A stretch of 64,000 nt of DNA from Ekhidna sp964289745 (GCA_964289745.1 CAXYMM010000002.1:248001-312000), one strand, 5' to 3'. Counted from the stretch's first letter, positions 54,526 to 63,031 are shown. Made by a program: numbers and translations. The notes: a model not told the origin generated them from the sequence alone.

Positions 54526-54641
54526 CCCTAACAAACACTAAGCTCTGTCGGCTTACTTAGTTACTTGCAAAGAGAATTAGGAGCAGATACTTTTGAGATA
54601 TTTGAAAGGCTAAGCCGATAGAGCTTAGTTAAGTGTTAGGT
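54526..54641 (+). repeat. attC-like site 16, last recognisable site of the array
   Basis: CCCTAACAAACACTAAGCTC with TGTCGGCTTA pairs with TAAGCCGATAGAGCTTAG and ends AGTG^TTAGGT. The cassette start TTAGAGAT at 53664 matches ATCCCTAAC with one mismatch. The arms differ in sequence from the other sites, as this one lacks the TGTATA block. Confidence 0.85.
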
Positions 54642-54756
54642 GCAAGGCGGGAAAACGAAAACGTAAATAGTATACAACAATCAGCAATTAGAATACATCT
54701 ACACTTCAATATTGCTATAATTTTGCTTCATAATAAAATTTAAAAAATCTAAAAAA

Positions 54757-55575
54757 ATGAGTAAAATAGCATTAATCACAGGAGCATCTTCAGGAATGGG
54801 AAAATCAACTGCTAATATCCTACAAAACCAAGGATATAAAGTTTATGGAGCAGCAAGACGTTTAGAAGAAATGCAAGATTTGAAAGACAAAGGAATGTCA
54901 ATAATCTCTTTGGATTTAACCAAGGACGAATCTATTGTAAACTGTGTAAATACAATTATTGACAAAGAAGGAAGAATTGATATCCTTATTAACAACGCAG
55001 GTTATGGCTCTTATGGAGCTGTAGAAGATGTGCCAATTGAAGAAGCAAAAAGACAATTTGAAGTAAATATGTTTGGGTTGGCACGCATTACGCAATTGGT
55101 TTTACCTAAAATGAGAGAAAATCAATTTGGACGCATTGTAAATATTTCTTCTATGGGTGGTAAAATCTATACGCCACTTGGAGCTTGGTATCACGCTACA
55201 AAACACGCAGTTGAAGGATGGAGTGATTGCTTAAGATTAGAGGTTAAACCTTTTGGAATTGACGTAGTGGTTGTAGAACCAGGAGGAATAAAAACACCTT
55301 GGGGAACGATTGCAGCAGATAATTTAAGAAAAATATCAGGAAAAGGTGCTTATTCAACATTCGCTAGTAATGTGGCAGACGGAATGGAAAAAACTTATAA
55401 AAACAATAGTTTAACAAATGTTGATGTACTTGGGAATGTAATCGCTAAAGCTGCAACAGCTAAAAAACCTAATACTAGATACGTAAAAGGATATATGGCT
55501 AAACCAGCAATCGCCATTCGTAAATGGTTTGGAGACAGAGTATTTGATAAAATGATTATGAGTCAGTTTAAATAA
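54757..55575 (+). CDS. Short-chain dehydrogenase/reductase
   Basis: This 272-residue classical SDR has the nucleotide motif TGASSGMGKSTA at residues 8-19, the NNAGYGSYGA block near 84, and the catalytic serine (NISSMGG near 130) with YHATKHAVEG (Tyr/Lys, near 147). Substrate is unknown. It forms a pair with the membrane protein gene that starts 7 bp downstream. It follows the last attC-like site, and I found no matching downstream site, so it is either the final cassette with a lost end or the start of ordinary chromosome. Confidence 0.92.
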   Translation: MSKIALITGASSGMGKSTANILQNQGYKVYGAARRLEEMQDLKDKGMSIISLDLTKDESIVNCVNTIIDKEGRIDILINNAGYGSYGAVEDVPIEEAKRQFEVNMFGLARITQLVLPKMRENQFGRIVNISSMGGKIYTPLGAWYHATKHAVEGWSDCLRLEVKPFGIDVVVVEPGGIKTPWGTIAADNLRKISGKGAYSTFASNVADGMEKTYKNNSLTNVDVLGNVIAKAATAKKPNTRYVKGYMAKPAIAIRKWFGDRVFDKMIMSQFK

Positions 55576-55582
55576 TAAAAGT

Positions 55583-56083
55583 ATGGACTTTATAGAATAC
55601 GCAAACAATTGGGCAAAAAGTGAAATTACTCAAGCTCGAATAATGATAGGTATAGGTATTTTACTTTTAGTCGCTTTTATCGGAATAATTAAAAATCAAA
55701 ACGAACTTTTAAGAGGGACATTAATTCCATTGGGTTTATTGCTTGCAGTTCTAATTGGTTATGGAGGCTATATATTATACAGTCGTCCTGCTCACGTAAA
55801 ACAAAGTATTTCGCTCTATCAACAATCGAAAAAAGAAGCTATTTCAAAAGAGCAAACTAAACACCTTAGTGATAATAAAGCAGGTAAAATGCTGATGAAG
55901 TACGTTTACCCAAGTTTGTTAATACTTTCAGTTTTGGCACTAATCCTAGTAAAAACACCTTATTACAAAGGTATGGCAATAGGGTTTTTCCTATTGTTTA
56001 TCTCAACGTACATTATTGATTATGGGTTTGTCTCTCGTTCTGATGCCTTTCTATCATTCTTATCTACTTTAGAATTTAATTAG
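55583..56083 (+). CDS. Four-helix membrane protein, unknown function
   Basis: The protein has 166 residues with four hydrophobic helices (MIGIGILLLVAFIGII, LIPLGLLLAVLIGYGGYIL, YPSLLILSVLALILV, GMAIGFFLLFISTYIIDYG). A polar loop lies between helices two and three (QQSKKEAISKEQTKHL). No family is recognised. Its position directly after the SDR gene suggests a joint transcript. Confidence 0.65.
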   Translation: MDFIEYANNWAKSEITQARIMIGIGILLLVAFIGIIKNQNELLRGTLIPLGLLLAVLIGYGGYILYSRPAHVKQSISLYQQSKKEAISKEQTKHLSDNKAGKMLMKYVYPSLLILSVLALILVKTPYYKGMAIGFFLLFISTYIIDYGFVSRSDAFLSFLSTLEFN

Positions 56084-56162
56084 GATTATGAAGAACATCC
56101 AAAAAAACTGCATCAATAAAATGAAGTATAAGGTTTAATCTGATGACCTCTCTAGTAAGTGT

Positions 56163-56924
56163 ATGGCAAATAAATATTTGGACTTTATATCAGATGAACA
56201 TCTTTTAAGATGTATCAAAACCCTTCATGACTCCTACGTGAAAGCAAAATCAAATGTGAGCAAAAAGAAGTTTTACAACAATAAAATTGACACATTTAAA
56301 CTGACATTTGACGCTCAATTCAACAATCTAAGCGAGAATAGTGTAATTGAGACTGAGATTCTGCGTCAGATTGACAAGTCCATTAATAACTCAATCGGGA
56401 CGTTTCATGAACAAGTACTAGGTGGAATTAAAGGTTATGAAAGAGGAAATCTAAGCGGCTTTGATGTTAAAGCAAAAGACGACACACTCTTTGCGGACAT
56501 TAAGAATAAGCACAATACAATGAACAGCAGTGCTGCAGAAGCTTTGTTTCAAAAACTAGCCCGTTATGCAAACGACTACAAACAAGCCCAGTGTTATTGG
56601 GTTCAAATTTTAGCCAAAGGAAGTTTCAATGAACATTGGACAGGTGACATAAATGGCAAGGAGTATAGTCATAGCAGAGTTTTCAAAATTTCGGGCGACC
56701 AATTTTATTTCCTATTGACAGGTAAAGAAAACGCCTTCTTTGAATTGTATCAGGCTCTTCCCAAAGCTATAAGCGATTTCTTGAGTGAAGAGAAAAAACA
56801 GAATGAAACTGAAAATTCAGCACTATCTGAATTAGAAATGCAAATAACAGAAAGCGGTCGTTCAATTTTCAACGAAATAACATTTGAAAATTTCAGCTAC
56901 TATTTAGGTTTTGATAAGCTGTAA
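56163..56924 (+). CDS. Type II restriction endonuclease, Eco47II family
   Basis: The protein has 253 residues. It begins with YLDFISDEHLLRCIKTLHDS and NNKIDTFKLTFDAQFN, blocks I recall from the Eco47II family (GGNCC specificity). The likely catalytic PD-(D/E)XK part is GFDVKAKDDTLFADIKNKHN, near 99-118. The gene converges on its methylase and overlaps it by 25 bp at the 3' ends. Family membership is from memory; the GGNCC target is therefore a prediction. Confidence 0.82.
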   Translation: MANKYLDFISDEHLLRCIKTLHDSYVKAKSNVSKKKFYNNKIDTFKLTFDAQFNNLSENSVIETEILRQIDKSINNSIGTFHEQVLGGIKGYERGNLSGFDVKAKDDTLFADIKNKHNTMNSSAAEALFQKLARYANDYKQAQCYWVQILAKGSFNEHWTGDINGKEYSHSRVFKISGDQFYFLLTGKENAFFELYQALPKAISDFLSEEKKQNETENSALSELEMQITESGRSIFNEITFENFSYYLGFDKL

Positions 56925-58138
56925 TATTCATTCAGAAACTTGACAACTGAATATCCCAATTCTTGCCCGAGATTGACAGGTACTGCGTTTCCTATTTGCT
57001 TGTATTGTTGAGCCGTAGAACCTGCAAACTTCCATTCATCGGGAAAGGTCTGTATTCGAGCATATTCCCTAACATTAAATGGTCTAGTTTCGTCAGGGTG
57101 ACATCTTTCCGTTTGTTTTTGAGCGGGGCTACAAGTAAGAGTTAATGACGGTTCGTCCCATCCTATTCTTCTTGCCATTCCCGTTTTTCCTCCTCCGAGA
57201 TAAAAACTACCGCCCATGTATTCTTTTTGAACATCAGTAGGTAAATCTCTCCAATAACCTTTGGGCGGTACCATATCAAGAACCATTTTCTTGTATTCAG
57301 GGTAAGTTGCTCCTTTAGAGTCAGGGACATCACAATTAAAAAGTTCGCCCTTTTTCAAAGCATCCTTAAGGTTATAAATTTTCTTGTGTGGTTTCGGGTA
57401 ATTGAACTCAATATCAACATCCTTTCTAACCCCGACCAAAATTAAACGTTCACGTTTCTGCGGAACTCTGAAATGAATTGCCTTTAGGACTTTAACAGGG
57501 ACAACTCGATACCCGATTTCATCCAAAATGGAAATCATCCCAGCCAAGGTTTTTCCTTTATCATGGTTTAAAAGTCCTCTAACATTTTCGCCAATGCAAA
57601 TAATAGGATTCACTTCTTGGACAACTCTGGCAAACTCGTAAAATAAAGTACCTCTTGCATCATTAAAACCAAGTTTTTTTCCTGCGTAACTAAATGCTTG
57701 ACAAGGAAACCCGCCCGTAATAACATCTACTTGGTCTTTAAATTCGGTAAATAAATATTCCTTAATATCACCTTCTAGTACTTTCCAATTTGGACGATTA
57801 TCACGAAGAGTTTGACATGCCCATCTGTCAATTTCATTTAGCGCAACACATTTTAGACCTGACTTTTCTAAACCCAAAGCTAGCCCCCCTGCACCTGCAA
57901 ATAATTCTAGTGCCCGATATTCATGGTTTGGCTCAAAATAGTTAGAAATCTCATCATCAAAATGCTTGTCTGATAAAGAACCAAGAAGTGTCTGAACATC
58001 TTGTTTGCGATAAATTCTATAGTTTGAAACAGGCTCTCGGACTGCATTTAAGATGCCTTCTCTATCCCATCTTCTGAGCGTTTCTTTACTTTTACCAATG
58101 AGTTCAGCAGTTTCTGATAATGAATAATAATCGTTCAT
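56900..58138 (-). CDS. DNA (cytosine-5)-methyltransferase with N-terminal MerR-like HTH
   Basis: The protein has 412 residues. Residues 1-55 form a MerR/excisionase-type HTH (YSLSETAELIGKSKETLRRW), absent from the methylases of cassettes 8 and 10. The C5-methylase core follows: LFAGAGGLALGLEKSGL (motif I), GGFPCQAFSYAGKKLG (catalytic Cys near 147), GENVRGLL, and IGNAVPVNLGQELGY at the end. The HTH probably lets the enzyme repress its own promoter, replacing a separate controller protein. The partner is the Eco47II-like nuclease on the other strand. Confidence 0.92.
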   Translation of the reverse strand: MNDYYSLSETAELIGKSKETLRRWDREGILNAVREPVSNYRIYRKQDVQTLLGSLSDKHFDDEISNYFEPNHEYRALELFAGAGGLALGLEKSGLKCVALNEIDRWACQTLRDNRPNWKVLEGDIKEYLFTEFKDQVDVITGGFPCQAFSYAGKKLGFNDARGTLFYEFARVVQEVNPIICIGENVRGLLNHDKGKTLAGMISILDEIGYRVVPVKVLKAIHFRVPQKRERLILVGVRKDVDIEFNYPKPHKKIYNLKDALKKGELFNCDVPDSKGATYPEYKKMVLDMVPPKGYWRDLPTDVQKEYMGGSFYLGGGKTGMARRIGWDEPSLTLTCSPAQKQTERCHPDETRPFNVREYARIQTFPDEWKFAGSTAQQYKQIGNAVPVNLGQELGYSVVKFLNEYYSLSKPK

Positions 58139-58470
58139 ATAACCAAATTATTAAACCCTACACATTGGTTATAAATTTAGCGAACATTTTTGAATGAAAA
58201 CAATTCGAAAAGGGGAAAAAACGATTGTCCAACAAGTAGGAATAAAAAATAGCGAAAACAGCGACCATCACAAATTTGGACTTCATTAGCAAGCCCTTTC
58301 TCAGTAGACAAGAAAACAGCATCGAAATGCCAGGGTTTTTCACGCAAAAACGCTAAAGATTTATCTTGAAAATCTGAAATATCATAACTCAAAGAAGAAA
58401 TGTCGATTCGCCTTACATGCCAAGGGCAAGAAGGAAATTAAGATAGTTTATCATCTCGATCACCTACTTT
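58139..58470. other. 332-bp spacer with an unidentified gene remnant
   Basis: On the minus strand from about 58450 to 58265 a continuous reading (RRIDISSLSYDISDFQDKSL, then AFLREKPWHFDAVFLSTEKG) looks protein-like but has no start and soon loses meaning. I cannot name the family. It suggests that chromosomal sequence was deleted when the RM unit or the array arrived. Confidence 0.4.
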
Positions 58471-58707
58471 CTAGAGCTTATTGTGGCTTCCGTCACATAA
58501 TCCTGGGTTTTCCGTTTGCTTACAGGCACAAAAATAAAGCGTTTTAGACTCTTCAACCTTCATCATCTGAGGTCTAAAGTCAGATCCTTTATGAGATCCA
58601 TCACAAAATGGTTGATTTGAGGAGACGCCGCAGGTACACCACGCATATGATTTACCCGCCACTACCTCTACTGGTATTGGTGCTTTTGCCGCTACTTTTC
58701 CTTTCAT
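58471..58707 (-). CDS. Tandem CDGSH iron-sulfur protein
   Basis: This 78-residue protein has two CDGSH motifs, CTCGVSSNQPFCDGSH near 28-43 and CACKQTENPGLCDGSH near 60-75, each with three Cys and one His to hold a 2Fe-2S cluster. It has no membrane anchor, matching the small soluble type with two clusters in one chain. Role is electron transfer or redox sensing; the partner is unknown. Confidence 0.94.
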   Translation of the reverse strand: MKGKVAAKAPIPVEVVAGKSYAWCTCGVSSNQPFCDGSHKGSDFRPQMMKVEESKTLYFCACKQTENPGLCDGSHNKL

Positions 58708-58823
58708 AATTTCTCATATTAAATTATTGTATAAATAGAAATTCAAAGAAATTGTTTTCCAAGACTAAAATTCAGAGTCATTCTAAATAAAGAGTCTTTC
58801 CTAGATACGACTATCTTTAACCA

Positions 58824-59927
58824 ATGGAAAGGAGAAAATTCATTGCCAAGTCTGCTCTCGCAGCAGTAGGCGTCTCGTCAATTACTTCTTGCAATAAATT
58901 GGAGGAAAAAAGTCAGAGGCCTTATATTAACTATAACAATACCTATCGATGGAAGATGACAACCACTTGGCCTCCCAACTTCCCTGTTGTTGGGGAAGGC
59001 TGCAAGCTATTGGCAGATTGGGTAAAAAAAATGTCTGGCGGACGTATGGAAATAACGGTCTATGGAGGGGGTGAACTCATTCCTGCACTAGAAGGCTTCG
59101 ATGCGGTAAGCAATGGAGCAGTGGAAATGAATCATGGTGCCGCCTATTATTGGACAGGTAAAGTACCTGCGGCATCCTTCTTTGCGGCAGTACCTTTTGG
59201 GATGAATGCCTTGCAAATGGGCTCTTGGATCATTGCTGGAGGAGGAGACAAACTTTGGGAAGAATTATACGCACCCTTCCATATCAAACCCATTCTGTGT
59301 GGCAATACAGGCGTGCAAATGGCAGGATGGTTCAAGAAAGAAATCAACACGATAGAAGACTTGAAAGGTCTTAAAATGCGAATACCAGGCATTGGAGCTA
59401 AAGTATTGGAAAAAGCTGGAGGTACTCCTGTATTGGTGCCGGGAGGTGAAATTTACACCAATCTCGAAAGAGGTGTAATCGATGCGACGGAGTGGATCGG
59501 TCCATTTCATGATTACCTGATGGGGTTTCACGAAGTGGCAAAATATTACTACTACCCAGGTTGGCATGAGCCAGGACCTGCGCTGGAAATGATGGTAAAC
59601 AAGCCAAAATTCGAGGCCCTCCCATCAGATCTTCAGGAAATAATCACTACTGCGTGTTTTAGAACCAATCGATGGATGGGGGCTGAATTCGATGCCAGAA
59701 ACGGAACATACCTTCAAAAGATCATGAATGAGACAGATGTGAAGGTCGGACCGTTTCCTACGGAAATACTTCAACAGTTGAAAAGTTACACAGACGAGGT
59801 GCTGACCGAGTTAGCAGAAAAAGACCCAGACAGCAAAAGAATATACAAAGCATTTGATAAATTTCGAAAAGAAGTAGGCGTATGGATGAATGTAAGTGAG
59901 CGGGTTTTTTATGATCAGATTATGTAA
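58824..59927 (+). CDS. TRAP transporter substrate-binding protein (DctP family)
   Basis: The protein has 367 residues. The N-terminus has a twin-arginine-like start (RRKFIAKSALAAVG) and a lipobox-like ITSC, so it is probably a Tat-exported lipoprotein with Cys23 as the first mature residue. The rest is a DctP fold: MTTTWPPNFPVVGEGCKLLA, LKGLKMRIPGIGAKVLEKAG near 173, and GVIDATEWIGPFHDYL near 214, similar to binding proteins for alpha-keto acids or other carboxylates. The permease genes lie 1.3 kb away on the other strand. Confidence 0.9.
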   Translation: MERRKFIAKSALAAVGVSSITSCNKLEEKSQRPYINYNNTYRWKMTTTWPPNFPVVGEGCKLLADWVKKMSGGRMEITVYGGGELIPALEGFDAVSNGAVEMNHGAAYYWTGKVPAASFFAAVPFGMNALQMGSWIIAGGGDKLWEELYAPFHIKPILCGNTGVQMAGWFKKEINTIEDLKGLKMRIPGIGAKVLEKAGGTPVLVPGGEIYTNLERGVIDATEWIGPFHDYLMGFHEVAKYYYYPGWHEPGPALEMMVNKPKFEALPSDLQEIITTACFRTNRWMGAEFDARNGTYLQKIMNETDVKVGPFPTEILQQLKSYTDEVLTELAEKDPDSKRIYKAFDKFRKEVGVWMNVSERVFYDQIM

Positions 59928-59950
59928 TTCAAATTTTCTGCTTTTTCTTA

Positions 59951-61150
59951 GTGCATTCAAAAGACTTTTTGGAAGTGAAGAAGAGAAAATTTGAAACCAT
60001 TGCAGTAAGAAATCAAGTAGAGAAATCTTTAAACCGAGAGCACTCGGTCCCAGTATATGCCACCTCTAGTTATGTATTTGATAATGCCGATCATGCTAGG
60101 GCACTCTTCCAAGACGAATTAGAGGGCACCATATACTCGCGCTACTCTAATCCCAACAATGATGAATTCATTGACAAGCTATGTCTGATGGAGGGGTTGC
60201 CTTATGGGATATCCACCGCAAGTGGTATGGCGGCGGTCTTTGCAAGCTTAGGAGCATTCCTGAGTTCAGGCGATCATGTGTTGGCCTCTCGTTCACTATT
60301 TGGCTCTACACATCAAGTATTGACAAAAATTTTGCCCCGATGGGGAATCACACATACATATGTAGACGGTAGCGATGCAGGGGTATGGGAGAGAGCCATC
60401 CAGCCGAATACAAAAATGCTCTTCTTCGAAACACCTTCGAACCCTGCCCTCGAACTTATGGACGTTAAGACCATTGCACAATTAGGGAAGTCGAAAGGAC
60501 TCATTGTGAACGTAGACAACTGTTTTGCCACACCATACCTTCAGAACCCTGCTAAATATGGAGTTGATCTTATTACACACTCTGCCACTAAATTTATTGA
60601 TGGTCAGGGTCGAGTACTGGGCGGAGCCGTACTCACCTCTGAGGAACTTTTCCCTCAGTTAAAATATTTTAGTCGGCATACGGGACCTTCAATGTCTCCT
60701 TTTCATGGTTGGATACTTTCCAAGAGCCTGGAAACATTGGCAGCTAGAATGGACAAGCATTGTGCCAATGCACTGGCATTGGCCAAAGCGATGGGGGATA
60801 TTGATGGGATCAGCATGGTAAAGTACCCTTTTTTACCATCCCATCCACAGCATGAATTGGCAAAGAAGCAAATGAAATTAGGGGGAGGCATAGTGACCAT
60901 TGTGCTTGAAGGTGGGTTAGATCGGGGCAAAAAATTTTTAGATAGCTTAGAAATGATCACACTCTCCGCCAATCTGGGCGATACCCGTACGATCGCTACG
61001 CACCCAGCTTCAACCACTCATAGCAAATTAACGGAAGAGGAGCGCCAAGCGGTAGGAATTAGCAATGGGATGGTACGCATTTCGGTAGGACTGGAACATG
61101 TCGAAGATATCATTGAAGATGTCCAAAATGCTGTTGAAAAAAGTCGTTGA
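59951..61150 (+). CDS. metZ: Cys/Met metabolism PLP enzyme, O-succinylhomoserine sulfhydrylase-like
   Basis: This 399-residue PLP enzyme starts at GTG 59951. Motifs: HSVPVYATSSYVFDNADHAR near 32, YSRYSNPNNDEFIDKLCLME, GMAAVFASLGAF, and the PLP lysine in THSATKFIDGQGRVLGGAV near 215. The pattern fits MetZ, which makes homocysteine from O-succinylhomoserine and sulfide. Cystathionine gamma-synthase or lyase activity cannot be excluded. Its position between two parts of a TRAP system has no obvious metabolic reason. Confidence 0.8.
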   Translation: MHSKDFLEVKKRKFETIAVRNQVEKSLNREHSVPVYATSSYVFDNADHARALFQDELEGTIYSRYSNPNNDEFIDKLCLMEGLPYGISTASGMAAVFASLGAFLSSGDHVLASRSLFGSTHQVLTKILPRWGITHTYVDGSDAGVWERAIQPNTKMLFFETPSNPALELMDVKTIAQLGKSKGLIVNVDNCFATPYLQNPAKYGVDLITHSATKFIDGQGRVLGGAVLTSEELFPQLKYFSRHTGPSMSPFHGWILSKSLETLAARMDKHCANALALAKAMGDIDGISMVKYPFLPSHPQHELAKKQMKLGGGIVTIVLEGGLDRGKKFLDSLEMITLSANLGDTRTIATHPASTTHSKLTEEERQAVGISNGMVRISVGLEHVEDIIEDVQNAVEKSR

Positions 61151-61207
61151 TCAGCAGATAATCATGAGGTCTAAATGCGCTGCTTACCGACAAGTAGCAG
61201 TAGCAAA

Positions 61208-62506
61208 TTATAATCTGGTCAACTCTGGGAATAGTACTAGCACCGCTAAGAAAATCAGCTGAATGATGACGAAGGAGATAATGCCCTGATAAATTTGCTT
61301 TGTTTTCACCTCTGGGGGAACTACCCCTTTTAAATAAAACAGAGCAAACCCAAAAGGCGGTGTTAAGAAAGAGGTCTGTAGATTGACCGCCAATAAGATG
61401 CCCACCCAGACCAAATCTGCACCAAGAGAAGTGAATATAGGAGCTACAACAGGTACTATGATGAATATAATCTCTATAAAATCAATAAAAAAACCTGCAA
61501 TAAAAACAATAATCATTACCATGAGTAGAAATTGATTCAAAGAAAGATCAGCGCTTTCAATTAATGATAATAAAAATTTATCACCCTCTAACCCTCTGAA
61601 AACCAGCGAAAAAGCAGTAGCACCAACCAATATCATGAAGACCATGGAAGTAAGTTTAGTTGTCTCACCCATCACTTCTTTGAGCATTTTTAAGTTGAAC
61701 TGCCTTCTTACCATTGCCAGAATAATCGCCCCAAACGCCCCTACTCCCGCCGCTTCTGTCGGAGAGGCAATTCCTGCAAATATGGAACCCAACACTATCA
61801 AGATGAGAACCAACGGAAATAAAAAGGAATTAATCAATTCTAATGAGAGGCCCTCCTGTTTGAATTCGCTTAGTTCTTGATCTGAAACCTTGGGTACTTG
61901 CTTCGGAAAAAGCTTACCATAGATGATTACGTAGAGCAGGTAGCAAATAACAAGGCAAACCCCAGGCACAATAGCGGACAGGAATAGCTTGCCAACCGAC
62001 ACGTTGAGAATACTTCCCAAAAGTACCAAAACGACCGAGGGAGGTATGATCTGCCCCAGTGTACCCGCAGACGCAATTACACCCGTACTGACCTGAGGGC
62101 TATACCCATTTTTGAGCATAGTGGGTAAGCTAATTAACCCCATCGTAACGACTGTAGCTCCAACAATTCCCGTAGAGGCTGCCAACATTGCCCCAACAAT
62201 TATTACGGCAATAGCCAAACCACCTCTAATCCTTCCAAAAAGCATACTCATGGAGTAAAGTAAACGCTCCGCAATTCCTGATTTTTCCAATGTCATTCCC
62301 ATGAAAACAAACAATGGAACGGCCAGCAGTACAAAATTTTGCATCGTGCCATAAATTCTTAGCGAGAGCAGATAAAAAAAATCCGTATCAAAAAGAAAGA
62401 TTCCTGCTAGAATGGAAATCCCACCTAGTGTGAAAGCGACAGGATATCCTATAAGGATAGCAAGAAAAATCACCCCAAAAAGGATAAATGGAAGGTATTC
62501 AATCAT
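61208..62506 (-). CDS. TRAP transporter large permease (DctM family)
   Basis: This 432-residue polytopic protein has about twelve helices. DctM hallmarks include GYPVAFTLGGISILAGIFLF near 20, LLAVPLFVFMGMTLEKSGIA near 58, and ASAGTLGQIIPPSVVLVLLG near 145. It imports the ligand held by the binding protein using the sodium gradient. Its start overlaps the end of the small permease gene by 8 bp. Confidence 0.95.
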   Translation of the reverse strand: MIEYLPFILFGVIFLAILIGYPVAFTLGGISILAGIFLFDTDFFYLLSLRIYGTMQNFVLLAVPLFVFMGMTLEKSGIAERLLYSMSMLFGRIRGGLAIAVIIVGAMLAASTGIVGATVVTMGLISLPTMLKNGYSPQVSTGVIASAGTLGQIIPPSVVLVLLGSILNVSVGKLFLSAIVPGVCLVICYLLYVIIYGKLFPKQVPKVSDQELSEFKQEGLSLELINSFLFPLVLILIVLGSIFAGIASPTEAAGVGAFGAIILAMVRRQFNLKMLKEVMGETTKLTSMVFMILVGATAFSLVFRGLEGDKFLLSLIESADLSLNQFLLMVMIIVFIAGFFIDFIEIIFIIVPVVAPIFTSLGADLVWVGILLAVNLQTSFLTPPFGFALFYLKGVVPPEVKTKQIYQGIISFVIIQLIFLAVLVLFPELTRL

Positions 62507-62984
62507 TTTTAAGTTCTTTTAATGATTTAAAAAAAATAGAAACCCCTTGTAAGCCGAGCAATAGAAAGGAGAGCGGTATCACAGCCTTTAGTGCCCATCG
62601 ATAAGGAAGGCCTCCAGGTTGAGCACTGGTTTCATTCAACCTATAAGAACTCGCCACAAAAGAGAGAGATTCCCAAAACGTAATTGAGCAAAGGGGAAAT
62701 AATAAAAAAAATGTTCCCAGTAAGTTGATCCAAGCTTGGGTTTGTGCTGAGAACCGATTATAAAACACATCGACTCGCACGTGCCTGTCTTCCTGCAAGG
62801 TCCAAGGAGTGCCAAGAAGAAAAATGAGGGCAAACAAGTGCCACTCTAATTCAAAAGAAGCTACCGAAGTGATGTTAAAAACATATCTGAGTAATACATC
62901 TACAATGATGAATAAAACCAATAGCAATGTGAGCCACGAAATGCCTTTGCCTATGCCAATATTTAATTTGTCGATCCACAGCAT
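62499..62984 (-). CDS. TRAP transporter small permease (DctQ family)
   Basis: This 161-residue protein has four membrane helices: ISWLTLLLVLFIIVDVLLRY near 15, the SFELEWHLFALIFLLGTPW block with HVRVDVFY near 43-72, a third near 88, and a last one near 130. It forms the complex with the DctM protein encoded directly downstream, translationally coupled by an 8-bp overlap. Confidence 0.92.
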   Translation of the reverse strand: MLWIDKLNIGIGKGISWLTLLLVLFIIVDVLLRYVFNITSVASFELEWHLFALIFLLGTPWTLQEDRHVRVDVFYNRFSAQTQAWINLLGTFFLLFPLCSITFWESLSFVASSYRLNETSAQPGGLPYRWALKAVIPLSFLLLGLQGVSIFFKSLKELKND

Positions 62985-63031
62985 TCAACGAAAATAGCAA
63001 AATAACGGAAACGCAATTCTACCTTTACCGT

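Larger units (their letters stand above)
21886..54641 (+). mobile_element. Integron-type gene cassette array without integrase (CALIN-like)
   Basis: Sixteen attC-like imperfect palindromes separate short gene units read from left to right. Each starts with a ...AAC box, is followed by a TGTATA-like block, and ends with the pairing TATAC-like block and CCG^TTRRRY-like core. Cassette starts pair with the left arm of the cassette's own downstream site, for example TTCGATGCC at 32212 with GGCATCGAAC at 34741, and TTAAGCATAG at 51279 with CTATGCTTAAC at 52288. Twelve of 15 testable gene cassettes obey this rule. Genes are unrelated to each other, mostly one or two per unit, and visibly richer in A/T than the flanks. 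No integrase is present in the window. A long, older array whose integrase lies elsewhere in the genome is the alternative. Confidence 0.85.

Noticed and set aside
21886..54641. CRISPR array
   Set aside because: The repeats are palindromic, of variable length and 0.7-5 kb apart with genes between them; no cas genes or regular spacers exist.
21263..54641. Integron integrase or other tyrosine recombinase inside or beside the array
   Set aside because: No reading frame in any direction shows the Arg-His-Arg-Tyr pattern of tyrosine recombinases.
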